In this document: positions 18,007-27,197 of the stretch, piece after piece
Position numbering within the stretch: position 1 is the first letter of the stretch
Layout of the letters: the number at the start of each line of letters is the position of its first letter
NCBI RefSeq assembly: GCF_900116115.1
Contig: NZ_FOZP01000010.1
Coordinates: forward strand, 1-64,000
Direction of reading: 5' to 3'
Origin: Lutibacter maritimus
Lineage (GTDB): Bacteria > Bacteroidota > Bacteroidia > Flavobacteriales > Flavobacteriaceae
DNA: 64,000 nucleotides
Translations under genes and position numbers: made by a program
Notes under the pieces: model-generated
Seen by the model: the letters and a program-made list of their open reading frames with translations, nothing else
What the model was told of the DNA's origin: nothing
Database searches by the model: none

Positions 18007-20433
18007 TTAACGCAATGTAGCGCCAACATTCTTTTCAAAAGTTTGTTGTAACTTTTGCATTATTTTATCTATCTGTGTATCATTCAATGTTTTAGAAGTG
18101 TCTTGTAATAAGAAACTAACCGCGTACGATTTTTTACCATCGGCTAATTTATCACCTTCGTACACATCAAATAAATCTACTTCTTTCAATAAATTTTTCT
18201 CTGCCTGAAACGCTAAATTATAAATTTCACTAAAAGTAACTTGCGTATCTAAAAGTAAAGCAAAATCTCTTTTTACTGAAGGAAATTTTGGTAATTCAGT
18301 TACTTTTATTTGCCCTTTTCCACCAACTTTTAATACATTTTCCCAATCAAAATCAGCAAATAACACTGGTTGTTTAATACCAAAGTCTTTTAATATTGAT
18401 TTTTTTACAAGTCCAACATCTACCAATTTAATTTTCCCTAAACTTAACGTAATTCCTTCAGAAAATACATCGTTTTTGGTAGGAGTTGTTTTTAAATTTT
18501 TAATTCCTAAACGCTCTAATAATGCAATTGCAATTCCTTTTAAATAAAAGAAATCAGAAGGTTTATCAGCAGTATTCCAGTTAGATTTATAACGGTTTCC
18601 AGAAACAAATAAGGTTAAGTGTTTTTGTTCGCTATAACCACTTTCAAAACGATGATATGTTTTACCAAATTCAAAGAATTTTAACGCATTATTTTTTCTG
18701 TTAATATTGTACGCAACCGACTCTAAGCCGCTGAATAACAATGACTGACGCAATACACCTAAATCGTTACTTAAAGGGTTTAAAATTGCTACATTATGTT
18801 CAGGATTTAAAACTTCTGAAAAAGAAACATATGCTGGTTTTGTTAAAGAATTTGCCATGGTTTCATTAAATCCTTGTACCATTAGTTGGTTAGCCGCAAT
18901 GTTTTCAATTTTAGTTGGATCAAATTCAGAAAAAGAAATTGAAGTATTTAATTTATGTGAAAACGCTACATTATTGTAACCATATACACGTAAAATTTCT
19001 TCAATAACATCGGCTTCTCTGGTAACATCAACTCTGTATGCTGGTATGGTTAAACCCATTCCTGCTTCAGTTACGCTGTTAAATTTAATTTCAAGTGATG
19101 CTAAAATATTTTTTACGGTTTCTTTTGGGATTTTAGCTCCAATTATTCTATTCATTTTTTCAAAAGAAAGAAATACTTGAAAATCTTCTATCTTTTTAGG
19201 GTATAAATCAACAATTTCAGATGCTACTTTACCGCCAGCTACTTCTAGAATTAAATTGGCTGCACGTTTTAAAGCATATTCTGTAATATTAGGATCAATT
19301 CCTCTTTCAAACCTAAAAGAAGCATCAGTATTTAAAGCGTGTCTTTTAGCTGTTTTACGAATGGCAACTGGATTAAAGTACGCACTTTCTAAAAATATTG
19401 CATTGGTATTTTCAGAAACTCCAGATTCTAAACCTCCAAAAACACCTGCCATACACATAGGCTCTTCATTACCATTACAAATCATTAAATCTTCTTCGTG
19501 TAGTTCTCTTTCAACTCCGTCTAACGTTGTAAATTTAGTGCCTGATGGCAAGGTTTTTACAATTACTTTATTTCCTTTTACTTTTGATGCGTCAAATGCG
19601 TGTAGCGGTTGTCCTAATTCATGCAATACATAATTGGTAACATCTACAATATTATTAATTGGAGTTAACCCAATAGCTTTTAATCTATTTTTAATCCAAT
19701 CTGGTGATTCTTTTACGGTAATACCCGAAATAGTTACACCGGCATAACGCGGTGCTTTTTCAGTATCTTCTACAACTACATCAAACTTTAGTGTTCTATC
19801 TTCTACTCTAAAATCACTTACAGATGGCGAAATTAACTCTAAAGAAATTTTATTTTGAATTAAGCCTGCACGCAAATCTCTTGCCGTACCTAAATGACTC
19901 ATTGCATCGGCTCTGTTTGGAGTTAGCCCAATTTCAAAAACTTGGTCTGAGGCTACATTAAATACTGTTGAAGCTGGTGTTCCTGCTTTAAAAGTATCTG
20001 CTAAAACTAAAATTCCCTCATGACTAGCACCTAAACCTAGTTCATCTTCAGCGCAAATCATTCCGTGACTTTCTTCTCCTCTTATTTTTCCTTTTTTAAT
20101 AACAAAGGGTTCACCTTTATCATCATATAAAGTTGTGCCAATGGTGGCAACTGGAACAGTTTGCCCTGCTGCTACATTTGGTGCACCGCACACAATTTGT
20201 ACAGGTACTTCTAAACCAATATCAACCGTTGTAATTTTTAAGCGGTCAGCATTAGGGTGTTGAATACACGTTAAAACTTTACCAACCACTACACCTGCTA
20301 AACTTCCTTTAATAGACTCAACGGTTTCTATACCTTCAACTTCAAGTCCTAAATCGGTTAATAATTCTCCTGTTTTTTCCGCTTCCCAATCAATCTTTAA
20401 AAACTGTTTTAACCAATTGTACGATATTTTCAT
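18007..20433 (-). CDS. pheT: Phenylalanine-tRNA ligase beta subunit
   Basis: The large subunit of the cytosolic alpha2-beta2 enzyme that charges tRNA-Phe. The 808-residue protein has the family order: N-terminal tRNA-binding OB domain (about 40-150, with GKVLTCIQHPNADRL and QIVCGAPNV), B3/B4 editing domain (about 200-400, with GQPLHAFDA), B5 (about 405-475), the catalytic-like core and a C-terminal FDX-ACB domain (about 712-808, with FPSVKRDFALL). Start at MKISYNWLKQFL is the standard N-terminus. The alpha subunit gene is not in this window. It has its own TATCTTTG box upstream and terminator downstream, so it is monocistronic. Confidence 0.97.
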   Translation of the reverse strand: MKISYNWLKQFLKIDWEAEKTGELLTDLGLEVEGIETVESIKGSLAGVVVGKVLTCIQHPNADRLKITTVDIGLEVPVQIVCGAPNVAAGQTVPVATIGTTLYDDKGEPFVIKKGKIRGEESHGMICAEDELGLGASHEGILVLADTFKAGTPASTVFNVASDQVFEIGLTPNRADAMSHLGTARDLRAGLIQNKISLELISPSVSDFRVEDRTLKFDVVVEDTEKAPRYAGVTISGITVKESPDWIKNRLKAIGLTPINNIVDVTNYVLHELGQPLHAFDASKVKGNKVIVKTLPSGTKFTTLDGVERELHEEDLMICNGNEEPMCMAGVFGGLESGVSENTNAIFLESAYFNPVAIRKTAKRHALNTDASFRFERGIDPNITEYALKRAANLILEVAGGKVASEIVDLYPKKIEDFQVFLSFEKMNRIIGAKIPKETVKNILASLEIKFNSVTEAGMGLTIPAYRVDVTREADVIEEILRVYGYNNVAFSHKLNTSISFSEFDPTKIENIAANQLMVQGFNETMANSLTKPAYVSFSEVLNPEHNVAILNPLSNDLGVLRQSLLFSGLESVAYNINRKNNALKFFEFGKTYHRFESGYSEQKHLTLFVSGNRYKSNWNTADKPSDFFYLKGIAIALLERLGIKNLKTTPTKNDVFSEGITLSLGKIKLVDVGLVKKSILKDFGIKQPVLFADFDWENVLKVGGKGQIKVTELPKFPSVKRDFALLLDTQVTFSEIYNLAFQAEKNLLKEVDLFDVYEGDKLADGKKSYAVSFLLQDTSKTLNDTQIDKIMQKLQQTFEKNVGATLR

Positions 20434-20457
20434 TTCTATTTATTTTTTTACGAACTG

Positions 20458-20465
20458 CAAAGATA
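20458..20465 (-). promoter_or_regulatory. pheT promoter -7 element
   Basis: TATCTTTG on the minus strand, an exact match to the Bacteroidota TAnnTTTG consensus, followed by CAG as in many flavobacterial promoters. It is 25 bases before the pheT start. No good -33 TTG at the right spacing. Confidence 0.6.
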
Positions 20466-20599
20466 ATTAATACAATTTAGATTGATAACGTGAAAAGTTA
20501 CTTTTTCACCTTTAATTTTAAAATAAATTAACTTTTGTTTCACAATTTATTATTCATATTTTATAATTTTTTTAACATCTATATCGATTTCGAAATTGT

Positions 20600-20783
20600 A
20601 TAATTGTAACAAATAAAGTTCTAAGAAATACTAACTATAATTTAAAACTAAGAATGATAATAGCATTCTAATTTAAATTTTAACATATAACTTTTTGATT
20701 GATTGTTATTGAAGGTTTTTGTGAAGTAAGAAAGTAGTTAAAAAAACACTACTCTTTTACTTCATATTAACCTTCTTTTTTTT
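20600..20783 (+). ncRNA. Candidate small RNA in the pheT-recG spacer
   Basis: The 404-base spacer between pheT and recG has no protein-coding frame. A plus-strand hairpin (20653-20671, AGAATG/CATTCT) is followed by a long stem ending in eight T at 20776-20783. Both flanking genes are on the minus strand, so a plus-strand terminator here implies a plus-strand transcript of its own. The 5' end is not identified; 20600 is a rough limit. A tiny frame ATGATAATAGCATTCTAA sits in the first hairpin. Confidence 0.35.
20711..20783 (+). terminator. Long intrinsic terminator
   Basis: A segmented stem: GAAGGTT (20711-20717) with AACCTTC (20769-20775), GTGAAGTAA (20721-20729) with TTACTTCAT (20757-20765), AGTAGT (20733-20738) with ACTACT (20748-20753), then a T8 run. 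On the minus strand there is no T tract, so it serves only plus-strand transcription. Confidence 0.7.
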
Positions 20784-20837
20784 GCGATAATTTTAAAAGA
20801 AACAAATAGACAAATAGTTAGTTATTATTGTGTTACA

Positions 20838-22943
20838 CTAACTTATATTAGCCCAAATAGTACTTTTTTTGCTAATTTCTATATAGGCAGTTTTTATCAT
20901 TATATTTTCTGGTTTTGCAAGCGACTGATCATTTGTGAGTAGCTCAATAGCTTGTTTTCTGGCTAATTTTAATAAGTTTCCATCTTTAAGAATATCAGCT
21001 ATTTTTAAGTTTAATATACCACTTTGTTGTGTTCCCATTAAATTTCCAGGACCTCGTAATTTTAAATCAACTTCCGATATTTTAAATCCATCACTGGTAT
21101 CAACCATAGTTTGTAATCTAATTTTTGCATCATCAGATAGTTTAAAACTGGTCATTAAAATACAATAACTTTGTTCTGCTCCACGCCCAACTCTACCTCG
21201 TAACTGATGCAATTGCGATAATCCAAAGCGCTCGGCACTTTCAATCACCATGACACTTGCGTTGGGAATATTTACACCCACTTCAATTACCGTAGTTGCT
21301 ACCATAATTTGTGTTTCACCTTTTAAAAAGCGTTGCATTTCATATTCCTTGTCTTCGGCTTTCATTTTTCCGTGCACAATACTTATTTGGTATTGCGGTT
21401 TTGGAAACTCGCGTGAAATACTTTCATAGCCATCCATTAAATCTTTATAATCCATGGCTTCGGATTCATTAATTAACGGATATACAATATAAATTTGACG
21501 GCCTTTTGCAATTTCTTCTTTTAAAAATTTAAATACCGATAATCTATTTTTATCGTACCGGTGTGCTGTCACTATTTCTTTTCTACCTGGTGGCAATTCA
21601 TCAATTACAGAAATATCTAAATCGCCATACACACTCATTGCCAATGTTCTAGGTATTGGAGTGGCAGTCATTACCAATACGTGCGGTGGTAATTCATTTT
21701 TTTTCCACATTTTAGAACGTTGCTCAACACCAAACCGATGTTGTTCATCAATAATTGCCAATCCTAAATTATAAAACTGCACTTTATCTTCAATAAGTGC
21801 ATGCGTACCAATTAAAATATGCAATTCGCCTGTTTGTAATTGTTCATGAATTAGTTTTCGTTCTTTTGTTTTGGTTGAACCTGTTAGCAATTTTACAGTA
21901 ACATCCATTCCGTTTAATAATTCAACCAGCGAATTATAATGCTGTGTTGCTAAAATTTCTGTAGGAGCCATAAACGCTGTTTGAAAACCATTATCTATAG
22001 CAATTAAAATACTTAACAATGCCACAATTGTTTTTCCAGAACCAACATCACCTTGCAACAATCGGTTCATTTGAGCGTTAGAACCCATATCTTTTCGGAT
22101 TTCTTTTAACACTCTTTTTTGCGCATTGGTTAAAGCAAACGGTAACTTATTGGCATAAAAATGATTGAAGTAATCCCCTACTTTATCAAAATTATAGCCT
22201 TTAATCTTTGCTTTTCGAATCATTTTTTTTCGAATCAATTGCATTTGAATAAAAAATAATTCTTCAAATTTTAAACGCTGTTGGGCTTTTGTAAGTAATT
22301 CTTGATTTTTTGGAAAATGAATATTTAATAATGCATCAGTTTTAGAAATAAATCCAAAATTTTGCATTATTGCTGCGGATAATGTTTCCGTAAATGTTGC
22401 GTTTACTTCTTCAAACAAACTTTCAACCATTTTTGAAATCACTCTGTTGGTAACGCCTTTATTTGATAATTTTTCGGTAGAAGGATATATAGGTTGCAAC
22501 GCAGTTCGTAAACTTTTTTTATAATCTGTTAACAACTCCATTTCAGGATGTGGCATTGAAAATGTGCCATTAAAATAGTTTGTTTTTCCAAAAATAACAT
22601 ACGGCGTATTTACTTTTAATGCCGTTTTAATCCATTTTACACCTCTAAACCACACCAATTCCATTGCGCCAGTTTCATCAACAAACGTAGCTACTAATCT
22701 GCTTCCTTTCTTTTGCTGTACTGTTTTAATGGCTGTTATTGTACCAATTACCTGAATTTCAGCCGCATTTTGTTGTAACTGATTCATTTTATAAAACTGT
22801 GTACGATCTAAATACCTGTTCGGATAAAAGTTCACCAAATCACCAAACGTATAAATACCTAACTCAGATTTTAGTAAATCTGCCCTATTAGGTCCTACAC
22901 CTTTTAAATAAGCTATAGAAGTGTTTAGTGTGTAAATTGCCAT
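20838..22943 (-). CDS. recG: ATP-dependent DNA helicase RecG
   Basis: Remodels stalled replication forks and branch-migrates Holliday junctions. Seen are an N-terminal wedge domain (about 1-250, with VIGTITAIK), Walker A GDVGSGKT, helicase motif II DEQHRFGV, TATPIPRT (motif III) and QLRGRVGRG near the C-terminus. The frame is open to 22973, but a promoter for this gene lies at 22957-22987, inside that extension. The ATG at 22943 (MAIYTLNTSIAYLKGVG) gives the usual N-terminus and 701 residues. It is divergent from the methyltransferase gene with abutting promoters. Confidence 0.95.
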   Translation of the reverse strand: MAIYTLNTSIAYLKGVGPNRADLLKSELGIYTFGDLVNFYPNRYLDRTQFYKMNQLQQNAAEIQVIGTITAIKTVQQKKGSRLVATFVDETGAMELVWFRGVKWIKTALKVNTPYVIFGKTNYFNGTFSMPHPEMELLTDYKKSLRTALQPIYPSTEKLSNKGVTNRVISKMVESLFEEVNATFTETLSAAIMQNFGFISKTDALLNIHFPKNQELLTKAQQRLKFEELFFIQMQLIRKKMIRKAKIKGYNFDKVGDYFNHFYANKLPFALTNAQKRVLKEIRKDMGSNAQMNRLLQGDVGSGKTIVALLSILIAIDNGFQTAFMAPTEILATQHYNSLVELLNGMDVTVKLLTGSTKTKERKLIHEQLQTGELHILIGTHALIEDKVQFYNLGLAIIDEQHRFGVEQRSKMWKKNELPPHVLVMTATPIPRTLAMSVYGDLDISVIDELPPGRKEIVTAHRYDKNRLSVFKFLKEEIAKGRQIYIVYPLINESEAMDYKDLMDGYESISREFPKPQYQISIVHGKMKAEDKEYEMQRFLKGETQIMVATTVIEVGVNIPNASVMVIESAERFGLSQLHQLRGRVGRGAEQSYCILMTSFKLSDDAKIRLQTMVDTSDGFKISEVDLKLRGPGNLMGTQQSGILNLKIADILKDGNLLKLARKQAIELLTNDQSLAKPENIMIKTAYIEISKKSTIWANIS

Positions 22944-22956
22944 TTTTATAAAAATA

Positions 22957-22987
22957 CGAAGGTAACAATTCAAGTGGCAATAAACAA
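22957..22987 (-). promoter_or_regulatory. recG promoter
   Basis: On the minus strand TTG (22985-22987), 20 bases, then TACCTTCG (22957-22964), one mismatch from TAnnTTTG. The -7 box is 14 bases before the chosen ATG. Confidence 0.65.
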
Positions 22988-23021
22988 TTGCAAAATCTTA
23001 TAATCTAATTATGTATCTTTG
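22988..23021 (+). promoter_or_regulatory. Promoter of the RsmB-type methyltransferase gene
   Basis: TTG (22988-22990), 23 bases, then TATCTTTG (23014-23021), an exact -7 match. Its -33 triplet directly abuts that of recG, so both share a CAATTG palindrome. The predicted leader is only about 12 bases. Confidence 0.75.
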
Positions 23022-23038
23022 CAGTCCAAAATTTTAAT

Positions 23039-24247
23039 ATGAGATTACACAGAAATTTAGTGTTTACGGTTATCGATTCTATGAAATTAATTTTTAATGA
23101 AGGAGAATATGCCGATAAAGTTGTAGAAAAAGCATTAAAAAGAGACAAACGTTGGGGCGCAAGAGATCGTAAATTTGTTGCAGAAACTATTTATGATATG
23201 GTGCGTTGGAAACGTTTATACAATGAAATTGCAGGAACAAAATCGCACTATACAACTGAAAACGTTTGGAAAAATTTTGCCGTATTAGCGGTATTAAAAG
23301 GTTATAAATTACCTGATTGGAATCAATTACAAGGAGTTCCAGAACGTAGAATTAAAGGGAAATTTGATGAACTTCAAAAAGAACGTGTTTTTAAAGAATC
23401 TATTCCAGATTGGATGGATGAATTAGGTGTAAAAGAATTAGGTGTCGAAAAATGGACGAAAGAAATTAGTGCATTAAATGAACAAGCCGAAGTAATTTTA
23501 CGTGTAAATACTTTAAAAACCACAAAGCTAGCATTGCAAAAAAAGTTAGAAGATGAAGGTATTGAAACCGAACCTATTAGAGGCTATGAATATGCGTTAA
23601 AATTAAAAGAACGTGCCAACGTTTTTACTACGGAAGCTTTTAAATTAGGTTTTTTTGAAGTGCAAGATGCCTCATCGCAATTAGTAGCTGAGTATTTAGA
23701 TGTAAAACCAGGAATGAAAGTTATTGATACGTGTGCTGGTGCTGGCGGAAAATCGTTGCATTTAGCTGCTTTAATGGAAAATAAAGGACAATTAATTTCA
23801 ACTGATATTTATGAAAGTAAATTAAAGAAATTAAAAATTAGAGCTAGAAGAAACGGGGTACACAACATTACTACCAAAGTAATTGATTCATTAAAAGTAA
23901 TGAAGAAAATGAAAAGTACGGCAGATAGAGTGTTAATTGATGCGCCTTGCAGCGGCATTGGTGTTTTAAAGAGAAATCCTGATAGCAAATGGAAATTACA
24001 ACCAGAATTTGTGGACAATATCATTAAAACACAAGCTGAAATACTTGAAGAATATTCACAACTAGTAAAAGTTGGAGGAAAAATGGTGTATGCTACATGC
24101 TCTATTTTACCTTCGGAAAACGAAAAACAAGTACAACTGTTTTTAAATAGTCATCCAGAATTTCAATTAGAGAAACAAAACAAAGTTTCAGCATACAAAT
24201 CTGGTTATGATGGATTTTATATGGCTTTGTTAGAAAGAATAAGTTAG
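23039..24247 (+). CDS. RsmB/NOP-family rRNA (cytosine-5) methyltransferase
   Basis: A 402-residue SAM-dependent RNA methyltransferase, probably acting on a cytosine of 16S rRNA. The SAM-binding motif is DTCAGAGGKSLHLA. The two catalytic cysteines are in DAPCSGIGVLKRNPD and YATCSILPSEN. A short N-terminal NusB-like helical region (about 1-110, with RWGARDRKFVAETIYD) precedes the catalytic domain. The start MRLHRNLVFT fits the flavobacterial family and follows a consensus promoter. The exact modified base cannot be told from sequence. Confidence 0.92.
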   Translation: MRLHRNLVFTVIDSMKLIFNEGEYADKVVEKALKRDKRWGARDRKFVAETIYDMVRWKRLYNEIAGTKSHYTTENVWKNFAVLAVLKGYKLPDWNQLQGVPERRIKGKFDELQKERVFKESIPDWMDELGVKELGVEKWTKEISALNEQAEVILRVNTLKTTKLALQKKLEDEGIETEPIRGYEYALKLKERANVFTTEAFKLGFFEVQDASSQLVAEYLDVKPGMKVIDTCAGAGGKSLHLAALMENKGQLISTDIYESKLKKLKIRARRNGVHNITTKVIDSLKVMKKMKSTADRVLIDAPCSGIGVLKRNPDSKWKLQPEFVDNIIKTQAEILEEYSQLVKVGGKMVYATCSILPSENEKQVQLFLNSHPEFQLEKQNKVSAYKSGYDGFYMALLERIS

Positions 24248-24286
24248 ATTTTTTAATAAAAAAACAATTATTTAACATATGGTTTT

Positions 24287-24294
24287 TAAATTTG
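24287..24294 (+). promoter_or_regulatory. Promoter -7 element for the secreted nuclease gene
   Basis: TAAATTTG, an exact TAnnTTTG match, followed by CG. It would start transcription near 24300, just before the in-frame signal-peptide codons that begin at 24316. No matching -33 TTG. Confidence 0.5.
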
Positions 24295-24315
24295 CGAATT
24301 ATTCTCCAAATTTAA

Positions 24316-24399
24316 ACTAAGCATAAATTTTTACTCTTTTTTTTCTTTGTTACAACAGCTACTTTTAGTCAAATTCCCGCTGGATATTATGATAGTGCT
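24316..24399 (+). other. In-frame signal-peptide codons upstream of the annotated nuclease start
   Basis: Directly in frame with the nuclease, after a stop at 24313-24315, the codons read TKHKFLLFFFFVTTATFSQ and then IPAGYYDSA. That is a textbook signal peptide joined to the nuclease N-terminus. There is no ATG, GTG, TTG or CTG in this stretch: the expected initiation position holds ACT AAG CAT. Either the start codon has been lost, a very unusual codon is used, or the sequence has an error here. Confidence 0.75.
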
Positions 24400-27141
24400 T
24401 TGGGCACTGGATACACCTTAAAAACCCAATTATATAATATCATAAAAGGTCATACAGATAATGGGTATTCAGGTTTATGGGTAACTTATGAAACCTCGGA
24501 TAGAGATTATTTCTATGAAAATGATGGTACTATTTTAGATATGTATTCTGAAAATCCATCAGCTTCAGATCCATACAATTATACCATTACAACAGATCAA
24601 TGTGGAACTTACAGTGTTGAGGGAAACTGTTACAACAGAGAGCACATCATACCGCAATCAGTATTCAATCAAGTGTCTCCTGAACGAAACGATGCACATT
24701 TTATAACAGCCACTGACGGAAAGGTAAATGGAATGCGTTCTAATTATCCGCACGGAATGGTTGGAACGGCTACCTATACTTCTCAAAATGGGTCTAAACT
24801 GGGCGCAGCATCAAATTCAGGATATGCCGCTGGTTATACAGGAACGGTATTTGAACCTATTGATGAATTTAAAGGAGATATTGCTCGGATGTACTTCTAT
24901 TTTGCCACCAGATATGAAAACGAATTAACTACTTGGGGCGTTTCTTACGCTATGTTTGATGGTTCTACAAATAAAGTTTTTACCGAGCCTTTTTTAACCA
25001 TTTTAATGACTTGGCATCAACAAGATCCTGTAAGTTCATATGAAATAGCGAGAAATAATGCTATTTATGCTCGACAAAATAATAGAAACCCTTTTATAGA
25101 TCATCCTGAGTATGTGGCGCAAATTTGGAGTGCAACACCTGATTCAGAAGCACCCTCTGCTCCTACTAATTTAATCGCTTCAAATGAAACAAATACCACA
25201 ATCGATTTAAATTGGACGGCTTCCACAGATAATATAGGGGTGACATCTTATGAAATTTTTAAAGATGGTGTGCTGTATAGTTCAGCAGCAACAAATTCAC
25301 ACATAATTACCGGATTAACGCAGAATACTACATATAACTTTACTGTGTATGCTAAAGATGCCTATGGAAATACCTCGTTAGTAAGTAATACTGAAACTGC
25401 AACTACCACCAATTTTATTGATGTTACTGCTCCAACAAAACCTACTAATGTTATTGTTAGCAATGAAACGAATGCATCTATAAAATTAACATGGACACCT
25501 TCTACAGATGCTATTGGAGTTGCCAATTATGATATTTATGTTGATGGCATTTACCATGCGACTTCTACTGCCACCTCCTATACTGTTACTGGATTAACAG
25601 CATTAACCATTTATAGCTTTACCATTATTGCAAAAGATGCTGCAGGAAATTCGTCTGCTGCAAGTGACGCCGTAAATGGCACTACCATAGCAACTCCTTC
25701 AATTTGTGCCTCTGAAACTTTTGATACTATTGGAGCAAGTAACTCTAGCTATACAACAGTGACTTGGACAGGAGATAACGGAGGTTCTTGGAGTGCTACG
25801 GATGCGCGAACCGATCAGGTTTTAAATGGAAAAGCCATAACTATTAGAAATGGCGCAATCACTTCACCGACTACAGTAAATGGAATTGCCAATTTAACAG
25901 TGACTACACAATTGGTATTTACAGGAACTTCTGGAACGTTTGATGTAAAAGTAAATGGCAATTTAATAGGGACCATTCCATATGATGCTACAGAACAAAC
26001 CACAACCATTTCAGGTATCAACACCAGTGGGAATGTTATTATCACAATTGATGGCAATAGCACTACAAGTAATCGTGTTATTTTTGATGATATTTCTTGG
26101 TCGTGCTACTCTGGTGTTGCTGATACAGAAGCTCCTACTGCCATAACTGATTTAAATGCCGCTTCTGTTACAAACACAACGGCCTTATTATCGTGGTCTG
26201 CTTCAACAGATAATATTGGTGTATCTCAATATGATATTTATAAAAACGGTGTATACTTAACTTCTGTTGCTACAAATTCATACAATGTTACTGCATTAAC
26301 TGCAAATACCTCTTATCATTTTACAGTATATGCTAAAGATGCTGCAGGAAATACTTCAGAAGTAAGTAATACATTATCCATTACAACAACCAATACTTCC
26401 ATAACAGCTTCTGAACTTTTTATTTCTGAATACATAGAAGGATCTGGCAATAATAAAGCCATTGAAATAGCTAATTTTACAGGGAGTCCTATAGATTTAT
26501 CTGTGTACTCAATAAAGAAACAAGCAAATGGAGCAGGTGCTTGGGTAAATGAAATAGTTTTAAGTGGTAGTTTAGCCAATAACAATGTATATGTAATAGC
26601 TAATAGCGGTTCTAATACAACTATATTAGCTGCAGCCAACAGAACAGTCGCTGGTACTCCAATGGATTTTAATGGAAATGATCCGATTGGATTGTTTAAA
26701 AATGGTGTTTTAATTGATATTGTTGGAGTTTTAAATAATACTGCCAACTTTGCAATAAATACAACTTTAAGAAGAAAAAGCACTATTACTGCACCTAATA
26801 CTTCCTACACGGTTTCGGAATGGGATACTTTTGCTTCTGATACCGCAGATGGTTTAGGAACACATACTGTAAGTTCATTATCTGTACCAGAATTTATTGA
26901 AAACTTGTTTTCGGTGTATCCAAATCCTACCAATACGCATTCTGTAACCATTTCGTTTAAAAAAGAATTTGGCAACCATGAAGTTCAACTATTTAATTTT
27001 ATGGGGCAATTACTATATGCTATGGATACTCGTACCACTTTTAAAAATAAAATAGAAGTTAAAAATATTCCTACCGGATTGTATATCCTAAAAGTATTTA
27101 ACGACCAGTACTTTTCAACAAAAAAAATAATTGTTAACTAA
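24400..27141 (+). CDS. Secreted endonuclease I-family multidomain protein with T9SS sorting domain
   Basis: An extracellular nuclease, as read from TTG 24400 (913 residues), although that codon lies inside the conserved domain and the true protein should begin upstream with the signal peptide at 24316-24399. Order: endonuclease I domain (about 1-245, catalytic NREHIIPQS near 78-86), two fibronectin type III domains (about 253-338 and 345-430), a beta-rich segment (about 437-568), a third fibronectin domain (about 577-665), a lamin-tail domain (about 669-790, starting SELFISEYIEGSGNNK) and a type IX secretion C-terminal domain (about 838-913, VYPNPT..GLYILKV). It probably releases nucleotides or phosphate from environmental DNA. 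As written it would not be exported. Confidence 0.85.
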   Translation: MGTGYTLKTQLYNIIKGHTDNGYSGLWVTYETSDRDYFYENDGTILDMYSENPSASDPYNYTITTDQCGTYSVEGNCYNREHIIPQSVFNQVSPERNDAHFITATDGKVNGMRSNYPHGMVGTATYTSQNGSKLGAASNSGYAAGYTGTVFEPIDEFKGDIARMYFYFATRYENELTTWGVSYAMFDGSTNKVFTEPFLTILMTWHQQDPVSSYEIARNNAIYARQNNRNPFIDHPEYVAQIWSATPDSEAPSAPTNLIASNETNTTIDLNWTASTDNIGVTSYEIFKDGVLYSSAATNSHIITGLTQNTTYNFTVYAKDAYGNTSLVSNTETATTTNFIDVTAPTKPTNVIVSNETNASIKLTWTPSTDAIGVANYDIYVDGIYHATSTATSYTVTGLTALTIYSFTIIAKDAAGNSSAASDAVNGTTIATPSICASETFDTIGASNSSYTTVTWTGDNGGSWSATDARTDQVLNGKAITIRNGAITSPTTVNGIANLTVTTQLVFTGTSGTFDVKVNGNLIGTIPYDATEQTTTISGINTSGNVIITIDGNSTTSNRVIFDDISWSCYSGVADTEAPTAITDLNAASVTNTTALLSWSASTDNIGVSQYDIYKNGVYLTSVATNSYNVTALTANTSYHFTVYAKDAAGNTSEVSNTLSITTTNTSITASELFISEYIEGSGNNKAIEIANFTGSPIDLSVYSIKKQANGAGAWVNEIVLSGSLANNNVYVIANSGSNTTILAAANRTVAGTPMDFNGNDPIGLFKNGVLIDIVGVLNNTANFAINTTLRRKSTITAPNTSYTVSEWDTFASDTADGLGTHTVSSLSVPEFIENLFSVYPNPTNTHSVTISFKKEFGNHEVQLFNFMGQLLYAMDTRTTFKNKIEVKNIPTGLYILKVFNDQYFSTKKIIVN

Positions 27142-27143
27142 TA

Positions 27144-27174
27144 AAAAAGCGACTCACATTTTGAGTCGCTTTTT
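27144..27174. terminator. Bidirectional terminator between convergent genes
   Basis: AAAAAGCGACTCA (27144-27156) pairs with TGAGTCGCTTTTT (27162-27174). The T run on one strand and the A run on the other allow termination of both the nuclease gene and the DUF2461 gene. Confidence 0.9.
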
Positions 27175-27197
27175 ATATGATTATTTTTTAAAGTTTA

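Noticed and set aside
26316-26783. Long minus-strand frame inside the secreted nuclease gene
   Set aside because: Shadow frame opposite a low-complexity Ser/Thr/Asn-rich coding region with clear domains on the plus strand.
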